From assembly GCA_018679295.1 (NCBI GenBank), contig JAHHLP010000293.1, forward strand, positions 1 to 13,462: a DNA stretch of 13,462 nt. The letters run 5' to 3'. The notes under the pieces are model-generated. The model had not been told where the DNA came from, searched no databases, and was given only the letters and a program-made list of their open reading frames with translations. The stretch comes from Rhodothermia bacterium (GTDB taxonomy: Bacteria > Bacteroidota > Rhodothermia > Rhodothermales > JABDKH01). Every line of letters starts with the position of its first letter. Within the stretch, counting starts at the first letter, position 1. Both the position numbers and the translations under genes were made by a program. Of the stretch, positions 1 through 6,386 are shown in pieces.

Positions 1-66
1 TTGGATGTACGGCTCGCGCCCGGAGGAGGGCAGGCCATACGGTTCCGTCCCGCAGCGCAGGACTAG
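1..66 (+). CDS. C-terminal fragment of an unidentified protein entering from the left edge
   Basis: The first frame is open from base 1 to a TAG at 64-66 and gives 21 residues, including the stretch LAPGGGQAIRF. A hydrophobic strand followed by APGGG and an alternating strand resembles the extreme C-terminal beta-sandwich of some glycoside hydrolases (GH97-type alpha-glucosidases end in similar sequence), but so short a piece cannot settle the family. The second and third frames are also open across part of this stretch, so the frame choice rests only on that resemblance. If it is real, the gene lies mostly outside the window and is co-directional with the BNR-propeller gene that starts about 100 bp downstream. 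Confidence 0.35.
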   Translation: MDVRLAPGGGQAIRFRPAAQD

Positions 67-166
67 CTGGGCGAAACTGGAGTAGTGGCTTGACTCCCTT
101 TGGAAAATTTGCAACACTTCGGTCCGCAGTTTCGTGGCCACCTCCACATAAGCATCGGGGAGTATC
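67..166 (+). promoter_or_regulatory. Leader region of the BNR/MoaD pair with a ribosome binding site
   Basis: A good Shine-Dalgarno sequence, GGGGAG at 157-162, lies four bases before the ATG at 167 and supports that start. A possible -35 hexamer TTGACT lies at 90-95, but at the expected distance there is only a poor -10 (AACACT at 113-118). The promoter is therefore a weak guess, while the ribosome binding site is clear. Confidence 0.4.
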
Positions 167-1282
167 ATGAGCGCAGTCCGGGTCCTCGTCGGCACCGCTA
201 AGGGTGCCTTCATTCTCACATCGGACGAGTCCCGAAAGAAATGGGACGTCAGCGAGCCGCTTTTCGGCGGCTGGCAGATCTATCACATGAAGGGTTCGCC
301 TGCGGATCCCGACCGCATTTACGCCGGACAGCACACCGATTGGTTCGGCCAGGTCATCCAGCGATCCGACGATGGTGGCAAGACGTGGGAGCAGGTCGGC
401 AACGAGTTTGCGTACAGTGGAGAGACGGGAACGCATCAGTGGTACGACGGCACGCCGCATCCGTGGGAGTTTAAGCGGGTCTGGCACCTCGAACCGTCGG
501 CCGAAGACCCGGATACCCTCTACGCCGGCGTCGAGGACGCGGCCTTGTTCAAGTCAACCGACGGCGGTTCGTCGTGGACGGAGCTTGACGGGCTGCGCGA
601 TCACGATACGGCGTCGGGTTGGCAGCCTGGAGCTGGCGGGCTGTGCCTACACACCATCCTTGTTGACCCGAGCAATCGGGACCGGATCTTCGTAGCGATC
701 TCTGCCGCAGGCTCCTTCCGGAGCGACGACGGCGGGAAAACCTGGAAGCCGATCAACAAGGGTCTCCATTCGGAATACATCCCCGATCCGGATGCGGAGG
801 TCGGGCACTGCGTCCACCGCATGGCGCTGCATCCGTCGCGTCCGGAGGTGCTCTTTATGCAGAAGCACTGGGACGTGATGCGGAGCGACGACGCGGGCGA
901 CTCATGGTACGAAGTCAGTGGCAACCTTCCGTCTGATTTCGGTTTCGTCGTAGACGTCCACGCGCACGAGCCGGACACGATCTACGTCATCCCGATCAAG
1001 TCCGATTCCGAGCATTATCCTCCAGAGGGGAAGCTGCGGGTCTATCGAAGCCGCAACGGTGGCAACGAGTGGGAGGCGCTGACAAAGGGGCTGCCTCAGA
1101 GCGACTGCTACGTCAACGTTCTCAGGGACGCGATGTGCGTTGATTCCAACGATCCGTGCGGGCTGTACTTCGGAACGACTGGCGGGCAGGTTTACGCTTC
1201 AGTCGACGAGGGCGACAGCTGGACCGCGATCGTTCATGACCTGCCGCGGGTGCTTTCGGTTGAAGTGCAGGTGCTTTCCTAG
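167..1282 (+). CDS. Cytosolic BNR/Asp-box beta-propeller protein (sialidase-like fold, WD40/YVTN/BNR family)
   Basis: This 371-residue protein carries six Asp-box motifs (S-x-D/N-x-G-x-x-W type): SDDGGKTW at 67-74, STDGGSSW at 130-137, SDDGGKTW at 186-193, SDDAGDSW at 240-247, SRNGGNEW at 295-302 and SVDEGDSW at 345-352. Each sits in a turn after a beta strand, as in sialidase and photosynthesis-stability-factor propellers, so a six- or seven-bladed propeller fold is the safe call. There is no signal peptide or membrane segment, so it should be cytosolic, unlike true secreted sialidases. I do not see the catalytic arginine triad of sialidases (an FRIP motif is absent), so the usual annotation 'exo-alpha-sialidase' would be misleading. 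The next gene, 36 bp downstream on the same strand, encodes a ubiquitin-fold MoaD-like protein, and the two look like one operon. From memory this pairing recurs in many bacteria, but its function is unknown. A binding or scaffolding role is inference. Confidence 0.88.
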   Translation: MSAVRVLVGTAKGAFILTSDESRKKWDVSEPLFGGWQIYHMKGSPADPDRIYAGQHTDWFGQVIQRSDDGGKTWEQVGNEFAYSGETGTHQWYDGTPHPWEFKRVWHLEPSAEDPDTLYAGVEDAALFKSTDGGSSWTELDGLRDHDTASGWQPGAGGLCLHTILVDPSNRDRIFVAISAAGSFRSDDGGKTWKPINKGLHSEYIPDPDAEVGHCVHRMALHPSRPEVLFMQKHWDVMRSDDAGDSWYEVSGNLPSDFGFVVDVHAHEPDTIYVIPIKSDSEHYPPEGKLRVYRSRNGGNEWEALTKGLPQSDCYVNVLRDAMCVDSNDPCGLYFGTTGGQVYASVDEGDSWTAIVHDLPRVLSVEVQVLS

Positions 1283-1318
1283 CGGTGTCGGCATATACAC
1301 CGTCGAACTATTCTGGAT

Positions 1319-1615
1319 ATGATCCGCGTAGTACTTCCGCAGCACTTGAGGACCCTTGCCAACGTGGGCAAGGAAGTCGAGGTCGATGTGCGACATCCGG
1401 TGACCATCGGGTCGGTAATTGACGCGGTGGAGGAGCGATTCCCTATGCTGCGCGGGACGATTCGCGACCATGCGACGTTGGAGCGGCGCGCGTTTCTGAG
1501 GTACTTCGCGTGCGAGGACGACCTGTCGCACGAGCCGCCGGATACGCGACTACCGGACGCTGTCGTCGAAGGCGACGAGCCGTTTCTGGTTATCGGGGCG
1601 ATTGCGGGCGGGTGA
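1319..1615 (+). CDS. MoaD/ThiS-family ubiquitin-like sulfur-carrier protein
   Basis: The 98-residue product begins with a beta strand (IRVVLPQHLRTLA), continues with the helix-forming 'IGSVIDAVEERFP' stretch typical of MoaD, and ends in AIAGG. The free C-terminal Gly-Gly is the hallmark of MoaD and ThiS: a partner E1-like enzyme adenylates it and it becomes a thiocarboxylate. No MoaE, MoaB/MoeB or ThiF/ThiG gene is visible nearby, so a role in molybdopterin or thiamine synthesis is not supported by context. The only partner is the upstream BNR propeller gene. The ATG at 1319 has just a weak GGA immediately before it (1315-1317); it may be translated by coupling to the upstream gene or from a leaderless-type start. 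Family membership is confident and the cellular role is unknown. Confidence 0.85.
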   Translation: MIRVVLPQHLRTLANVGKEVEVDVRHPVTIGSVIDAVEERFPMLRGTIRDHATLERRAFLRYFACEDDLSHEPPDTRLPDAVVEGDEPFLVIGAIAGG

Positions 1616-1619
1616 CGAC

Positions 1620-1722
1620 GTCATCCCGGGTACCCGAGCCGGGATCCATGGGACGCTGCGCTGCAACTGGCCGTGAATGGGTACCCGCTCCCGCGGGTAT
1701 GACTCCTTGGAGCGCGAGCATG
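1620..1722. repeat. REP/MITE-like hairpin repeat, copy 1
   Basis: The core unit (1620-1703) begins GTCATCCCGG and ends CGCGGGTATGAC, so its ends form an imperfect inverted repeat (GTCAT-CCCG against GTCATACCCG). It contains two internal hairpins: ATCCCGG (1623-1629) with CCGGGAT (1639-1645), and TACCCGC (1682-1688) with GCGGGTA (1693-1699) across a four-base loop. The segment 1636-1722 matches 1770-1856 without gaps at 78 of 87 positions. The repeat sits directly after the MoaD-like stop codon, between convergent genes, a usual place for REP-type elements, where it could also act as a bidirectional transcript-end hairpin. No transposase lies nearby. Confidence 0.75.
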
Positions 1723-1733
1723 CCGTTCGAGCT

Positions 1734-1856
1734 GTCATCCCGGCTACCCGCTTTAGCCGGTGTAGGCTTGAGCCGGGATCCATGGGACGGTGCGTTGCAA
1801 CGGGCGGTAAATTGGTACCCGCTTCCGCGGGTATGACTTCTTGGAGAGCGAGCATG
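1734..1856. repeat. REP/MITE-like hairpin repeat, copy 2
   Basis: This second copy has the same boundary sequences as copy 1 (GTCATCCCGG at 1734-1743; GGGTATGAC ending at 1837) and the same right-hand hairpin: TACCCGC at 1816-1822 with GCGGGTA at 1827-1833. Its left loop is about 20 bases longer than in copy 1, so the core unit is about 104 bp instead of 84. The similarity to copy 1 runs past the apparent terminal inverted repeat for 19 more bases, to 1856. This suggests that the pair arose by tandem duplication of a longer segment, with a period of about 134 bp, and not by two independent insertions. Confidence 0.75.
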
Positions 1857-1868
1857 ACGACTACTACG

Positions 1869-2714
1869 TCACTCCGGCTTCCTCCCGACAAACAACCCGT
1901 ACTGCATCGCACCCGTTCGGTACGCAAGTATGATCCGGAAGATCGTCTTGAGAAATACGCGGTCGCTGCTTGAGGAATCGAGCAAGTACCGACGGTACCT
2001 TCTGTCGGTAACGAGCTTTGACGCAAGGCGCCGGGCGCACATACTCCAGGTGCGGCGCACGCGCGAGGATAGCTCATCCATCTCGATTCCCATGAAGCCG
2101 GCGTCTTCAGCGAAACGGATGACCTCGGCATTGGTCGCCATCGAGGGTAATCGCCCTTCGCGACATATTGGCTCCAGAAGCAGCCGAATCTGCCGGGCGC
2201 CGGCGTGGCCATTGGCTAGCCATATGAAGAGAATCAGCCGGCCGCCCGGCTTGAGTACTCGGTACGCTTGGTCAAAGAACCTACTCTTGCTTGCGACGTG
2301 GGAAAGACACTCGATGCCAACTGCGACGTCAACAGACTCGCCGTCAAAATCGTTGTCAACCCAGTCGCCACAAATGAAGTGGCATTGTGACGACGCGTAC
2401 CTATCGGTCGCGTATTCAAATTGCGCTGCCGAGAGCGTGATACCGGTTACATCAACACCATACAGACGTGCCAGGTATGCGGCGGTGGCCCCGTAACCGC
2501 ACCCGATGTCGCAGACGCGCTGACCCCCGCGGACTTCACCGCGCCGCGCCGCGAGGTCTATCAGTTTGACCACGGCCTCTTCCGCAGTCTCCCCACCGTC
2601 CTCCCAGTACCCATGATGAACATGGTCTCCCCAGATGTCCCGATAGAAACGGTCGAGCTCGTCGTAATGTCGAGCGACATCCTCAGGCGACGGTAACGAG
2701 CGGGGGCGTATCAA
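1869..2714 (-). CDS. SAM-dependent class I methyltransferase (tocopherol/sarcosine-methyltransferase-like)
   Basis: The 281-residue protein has the class I methyltransferase core: motif I VCDIGCGYGAT at 67-77, an acidic strand region GVDVTGITLS at 86-95, GDW at 116-118, and VLKPGGRL at 153-160. The N-terminal stretch with WGDH and HHGYW (28-37) is typical of the gamma-tocopherol, sarcosine/dimethylglycine and related small-molecule methyltransferases. The substrate cannot be read from sequence. The usable start is a TTG (2712-2714); an in-frame TGA lies four codons upstream, and no strong ribosome binding site is visible. A nearby ATG (2725-2727) is out of frame by one base, so the start is uncertain. 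The gene lies 55 bp downstream of the DUF302 gene on the same strand and could be its last co-transcribed neighbour or a separate unit. No link to metal resistance is evident. Confidence 0.85.
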   Translation of the reverse strand: MIRPRSLPSPEDVARHYDELDRFYRDIWGDHVHHGYWEDGGETAEEAVVKLIDLAARRGEVRGGQRVCDIGCGYGATAAYLARLYGVDVTGITLSAAQFEYATDRYASSQCHFICGDWVDNDFDGESVDVAVGIECLSHVASKSRFFDQAYRVLKPGGRLILFIWLANGHAGARQIRLLLEPICREGRLPSMATNAEVIRFAEDAGFMGIEMDELSSRVRRTWSMCARRLASKLVTDRRYRRYLLDSSSSDRVFLKTIFRIILAYRTGAMQYGLFVGRKPE

Positions 2715-2769
2715 GACCTGTGGTCATGGTGAGCGGGGTCCGGCCGTACCGAAAGGTAATGTGCTCTCC

Positions 2770-3159
2770 CTACAACTCGTCAACAACCTGACGAAGCCGC
2801 TCCCGTACTTCCGTCGCAATCTCCCCCAGCGACTCATTTCCCACCGCCTGCATGGACGCAATCGGATCTACCGCAGCCACCTCCGTGTGGCCGTCTGCCG
2901 TCTCTTGCAGGATGACGTTGCACGGCAGCATCGTGCCGATCTTGTCTTCGGCCTGTAGAGCCTTGTGTGCAAAATGGGGATTGCAGGCCCCAAGAATCTT
3001 GTACGGCCGGAAGTCGACGTCAAGCTTCTTTTTGAGCGTGGCGGCGACGTCGATCTCGGTCAGTACCCCAAACCCTTCCTCCTTTAGCGCCGCGCGGACG
3101 CGCCCGTCTACGGTGTCCATATCCGCGTCAATAATTCGGGCGTAGTAGTATTGATTCAT
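2770..3159 (-). CDS. DUF302 family protein
   Basis: The 129-residue product shows the pattern of DUF302 proteins: an N-terminal segment with a TVDGRVRAALKEEGFGVLTEID stretch split by a turn, then KILGACNPHFAHKAL, then MLPCNVIL, and an AAVDPIASM stretch near the end. It has no signal peptide. The family is a small alpha/beta domain of unknown biochemical function. From memory it is frequently found beside metal or sulfur redox genes. Two cysteines (in GACNPH and LPCNV) and a following histidine could bind metal, which is inference. It starts 18 bp after the P-type ATPase stop codon, with AAAGGAAG directly before the ATG, so it is almost certainly co-transcribed with the ATPase. Confidence 0.88.
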   Translation of the reverse strand: MNQYYYARIIDADMDTVDGRVRAALKEEGFGVLTEIDVAATLKKKLDVDFRPYKILGACNPHFAHKALQAEDKIGTMLPCNVILQETADGHTEVAAVDPIASMQAVGNESLGEIATEVRERLRQVVDEL

Positions 3160-3177
3160 CTTCCTTTGGCCTCGTCG

Positions 3178-5241
3178 CTAGTTCAGTTTCAATAGCCGGG
3201 CGTTGATAGCCACGATGACGGTACTGAGCGACATCAATGCCGCACCGACCGCCGGACCTACAATGATCCCGGCCCAATAGAGAGCGCCGGCGGCGAGAGG
3301 AATCGCGAATATGTTGTAGCCGGCAGCCCACCAGAGATTCTGGACCATCTTCCTGTAGGTGCTACGAGCAAGATTGATGATTGCCGGTACGTCTTCAGGA
3401 TCACTTCGGACGAGTACGACATCTGCCGTTTCGACGGCCACATCCGTTCCTGCGCCGATTGCCACACCGAGATCGGCGGTCGCCAGGGCGGGAGCGTCGT
3501 TGACGCCGTCGCCGGTCATGGCTACGCGTAAGCCGCGGCGCTGAATCTCTTTCACTTTCTCCGCCTTTCCGTCGGGAAGCACTTCGGCGAAGTACTCGTC
3601 CAGTTGCAACTCCGACTGAACCCAGGCAGCGACTCTCTCGTTGTCGCCTGTGAGCATAATCGTCTGGATGCCCATCTCGTGCAGCCGGGAAACGGCATCT
3701 CGGGATGCCGGGCGAATCCTGTCGGCCAGCGCAATGGCGCCCGCGACTTCACCGTCGATCAGGACAAAGACGACGGTCTTGCCGGACTGCTGCAGCTGCT
3801 GGATCCTGGCATCGTCTACCGTCAAGCCTTGCTCCTCGACGAAGTTGGGACTGACGACATGTACGGTCTTGCCCTCGACTTTGCCTTTCGCCCCCTTGCC
3901 CGTAATAGACGTAAAATCCTGCGGGGCGGGATATTCGTCGACTGAGGACAAGATTCCACGGGCGATCGGGTGCTCGGACTCGGACTCGACTGATGCGGCC
4001 AGGCGCAACATCTCGTCTCGACCAACACCGGCAAGCTCCACTACATCGGTGACACCGAACGTACCTTCCGTCAGCGTCCCTGTCTTATCAAAGATGACCG
4101 CATCGAGATTGCGGGCGGTCTCGAATGCGGCACGATTGCGGATGAGAAGGCCATTGGAGGCGGCAAGCGACGTCGAAACGGCCGTCACCAGCGGGATGGC
4201 CAGCCCAAGGGCGTGGGGACAGGCCGTAACCATCACCGTGACGGTTCTTTCCAACGCAAACGCGAACTCGGTTTCGGAGAGCAGCAGCCACAGCAGCATT
4301 GTGATCGCGGCGGACCCGAGGGCGATCCCGGTGAGCCAGCCGGCCGCGCGGTCAGCAAGGGCCTGCGTGCGAGATTTGCTTTCCTGCGCCTCGCGCACGA
4401 GGCCAATAACCTGTGACAGGAAGCTGTCCTCACCAATCTTCCCGACCGTGATCTTGATCGACCCTTCCTCATTGATCGAACCGCCGATGACATCATCGCC
4501 TTCCGACTTCGACACGGGTTTCGACTCACCCGTCAGGAGGGACTCGTTGGTCGAAGTGCTGCCCTCGTAGATCTCGCCGTCAGCAGGGATTTTCTCGCCG
4601 GGTTTTACCAGCAGTCGGTCGCCACGCTTGAGATCATCCAAAGGGACATCTTCCACATCACCGTCGTTCCGTATTCGGTGCGCGTCTGACGGCATGAGAC
4701 GTGCCAGTTCTTCCAGCGCTCTGGATGCACCCATGACTGATCGCATCTCGACCCAGTGCCCAAGGAGCATCACGTCGACCAGAGTAGCCAGCTCCCAGTA
4801 AAAGATCTGACCGGGCACCCCGAGGACCACCGCTGTGCTATACGCAAATGCGGTGGAGATTGCCATTCCGACCAGAGTCATCATACCCGGCCGACGTGCT
4901 CGAGTCTCTCGAATGAGGCCGGTTAGGAACGGCCACCCGCCGTACAGAAATAGACCGGTTGACAGGATCGCGAGCACATACAGGTCGCCAGTGAATGCGA
5001 GCGATTCGCGAATCCCTAGAAGCTCGCGGATCATGGGAGACAGCGCGAGAATCGGTATCGTCAGGATCAGGGAAAACCACAAACGCCGTCTGAAGTCGTG
5101 CGCCATGTGGGCGTGATGACTGCTCTGGCCTTGATGATCATCCCGGCCAGCGCGGCGGCTGTCGCGCTGATTGCTGGATTCGTCGGCGTTGGCGTTTCGG
5201 CGTTCGCTTTTGACGTGTTGATGACCCGAAGTTGATGACAT
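3178..5241 (-). CDS. copB: CopB-type heavy-metal P-type ATPase (P1B-3, CPH motif)
   Basis: This 687-residue inner-membrane pump couples ATP hydrolysis to metal export from the cytoplasm. Visible motifs are TGES at 237-240 (actuator), CPH at 341-343 in the metal-binding membrane helix, DKTGT at 385-389 (phosphorylated aspartate), SEHP with the nucleotide-binding HP at 424-425, TGDN at 531-534 and GDGVNDAP at 577-584. Late-helix motifs GYN (641-643) and MSLST (670-674) fit the P1B-3 group, for which copper, and in some members silver, is the established substrate. There is no N-terminal CxxC heavy-metal domain. Instead there is a hydrophilic His-rich tail (GHQH at 6-9, HQGQSSHHAHMAH at 36-48), as expected for CopB. 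Eight membrane helices are expected. No good ribosome binding site precedes the ATG; an internal Met46 start would remove most of the His tail. The gene lies 95 bp after the DUF2231 gene and 18 bp before the DUF302 gene. Confidence 0.93.
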   Translation of the reverse strand: MSSTSGHQHVKSERRNANADESSNQRDSRRAGRDDHQGQSSHHAHMAHDFRRRLWFSLILTIPILALSPMIRELLGIRESLAFTGDLYVLAILSTGLFLYGGWPFLTGLIRETRARRPGMMTLVGMAISTAFAYSTAVVLGVPGQIFYWELATLVDVMLLGHWVEMRSVMGASRALEELARLMPSDAHRIRNDGDVEDVPLDDLKRGDRLLVKPGEKIPADGEIYEGSTSTNESLLTGESKPVSKSEGDDVIGGSINEEGSIKITVGKIGEDSFLSQVIGLVREAQESKSRTQALADRAAGWLTGIALGSAAITMLLWLLLSETEFAFALERTVTVMVTACPHALGLAIPLVTAVSTSLAASNGLLIRNRAAFETARNLDAVIFDKTGTLTEGTFGVTDVVELAGVGRDEMLRLAASVESESEHPIARGILSSVDEYPAPQDFTSITGKGAKGKVEGKTVHVVSPNFVEEQGLTVDDARIQQLQQSGKTVVFVLIDGEVAGAIALADRIRPASRDAVSRLHEMGIQTIMLTGDNERVAAWVQSELQLDEYFAEVLPDGKAEKVKEIQRRGLRVAMTGDGVNDAPALATADLGVAIGAGTDVAVETADVVLVRSDPEDVPAIINLARSTYRKMVQNLWWAAGYNIFAIPLAAGALYWAGIIVGPAVGAALMSLSTVIVAINARLLKLN

Positions 5242-5336
5242 GCGCAGCGCCGCGGTTAAAATGGTGGTGGCTCGCTACAGACTCTGGGCCGGGGCGGATC
5301 GGGAATACATGTGGGACGAGTGGCGCAGTACCTCTC

Positions 5337-6386
5337 CTATTCCAACGTTCGTGCCATCATGAGGATTATTTTCAGGTTGCCCGTACCCTCAAGGAATAGT
5401 CCCGCGCGTCCCTTCTCCGCAACGATCGAATGTCCGTGCGCCACGAGACCGCCGCCATCATACGCCCGGTAGTGGGTGCCGTCGGCAACGATGCGCATCA
5501 GGGACGTGCCGGTGTACTCTCGTTTGGCAGAATCCAGCAACTCCCGCTTCCCGTCGACGACCCGTCCTTGCGATATCCTTTCGCCGTCCCATTCGACAAA
5601 GAAGTAGTTGAAACGGTCGTGCAAGGAGTGAACGACGGCAAACCGGCCGTCGAAGTCGTCCGCATCGAAAAGCAGTTCGGCTTCAATGTCATCCAGCTCC
5701 GGTTTGAAGACGAAGAGGGCAGGGGGGCCGGTGGCCTCGATCTGAATCGCGTTCTTCGACGTGTCGACCGCCACGATGCTTGTGTTGATCGAAGCAGGAT
5801 CGCCGACGAGCCATTCCGCAACGCCTTTCCAGTCGCTCGGCAGGACAGGCTGCAGCTTCCAGCCGTCCTCGAAGGGAACAAGGCTCTGTCCTGGCGGTGC
5901 GATCTCGGCTCGGATCTGTGCCTGCTCGGTGACTGCCTCAACGCCGACCCCGAAATCGAAGACGAGCCGTGCCCCGCGTTCGGCGGTCGTGAAGAGTAGC
6001 ACAAAGCCGGTAATTCCTCCGACGACGAGGAGGGCCTTGATCCACGTGTTGCGGATCGCTCCGACGCGGAAGACGATCAGCCTGGCGATGGCGAAAACGA
6101 CAAAGAACCACGCCGTCCACTCGGCGATGTCAGCATGGCTGGAGATGGCCCGTTCTGCCTGGGCCGGGGGTACGATATTTTCCAGGCCCCACTCGCCCGA
6201 GAAATAAGCGGCGATGATGGTCGCGGCGCCGATTAGGTAAAGTGTCACGGTGAGGATTTGCAGGTGTCGCCGATTGCGCCAGATGAGACCGGCAAGGTCA
6301 GCAAGAACCGCGACAGACAAAAGCGCGACGGGGAAGTGAACGACCATCGGGTGAATCCCGGGCGCCCATTCAGGAATGAGGTTCAT
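5337..6386 (-). CDS. DUF2231 membrane protein fused to a C-terminal beta-rich (LamG/DUF1080-like) domain
   Basis: Residues 1-150 resemble a DUF2231 membrane domain: an opening GIHPMVVHFPVAL with histidines 12 and 17, four hydrophobic helices (about 13-36, 43-62, 87-107 and 117-134), a conserved-looking H84, and the domain-ending FGVGVE. Residues from about 160 to 349 form a soluble domain rich in alternating strands (for example ALFVFKPELDDIEAELLF and YFFVEWDGERI) with the look of a concanavalin-like sandwich such as DUF1080 or LamG; this second call rests on pattern only. The most likely location is the inner membrane with the soluble part in the periplasm, although the topology is not proven. 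Its ATG overlaps the pump's stop codon (ATGA at 6383-6386), which indicates translational coupling to cusA. Its role is unknown; the context points to metal homeostasis. Confidence 0.82.
   Translation of the reverse strand: MNLIPEWAPGIHPMVVHFPVALLSVAVLADLAGLIWRNRRHLQILTVTLYLIGAATIIAAYFSGEWGLENIVPPAQAERAISSHADIAEWTAWFFVVFAIARLIVFRVGAIRNTWIKALLVVGGITGFVLLFTTAERGARLVFDFGVGVEAVTEQAQIRAEIAPPGQSLVPFEDGWKLQPVLPSDWKGVAEWLVGDPASINTSIVAVDTSKNAIQIEATGPPALFVFKPELDDIEAELLFDADDFDGRFAVVHSLHDRFNYFFVEWDGERISQGRVVDGKRELLDSAKREYTGTSLMRIVADGTHYRAYDGGGLVAHGHSIVAEKGRAGLFLEGTGNLKIILMMARTLE

Noticed and set aside
167..1282. Annotation of the propeller as a true sialidase
   Set aside because: Asp boxes alone define the fold; the FRIP motif and a secretion signal are absent.
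1319..1615. Assignment of the MoaD-like protein to molybdenum cofactor biosynthesis
   Set aside because: No other molybdopterin gene is nearby and the family is functionally diverse, so the symbol moaD is not justified.
1550..2212. 220-residue minus-strand frame across the repeats and the methyltransferase 3' end
   Set aside because: It runs through the hairpin repeats and out of frame through the methyltransferase core, with no domain signature.
3641..4570. 309-residue open frame on the + strand
   Set aside because: It is antisense to the P-type ATPase, Ser/Ala/Arg-rich, and without any recognisable domain or ribosome binding site.
5430..5999. 189-residue open frame on the + strand
   Set aside because: It is antisense to the soluble domain of the DUF2231 fusion, whose frame is held by the membrane segments and the overlapping start with cusA.
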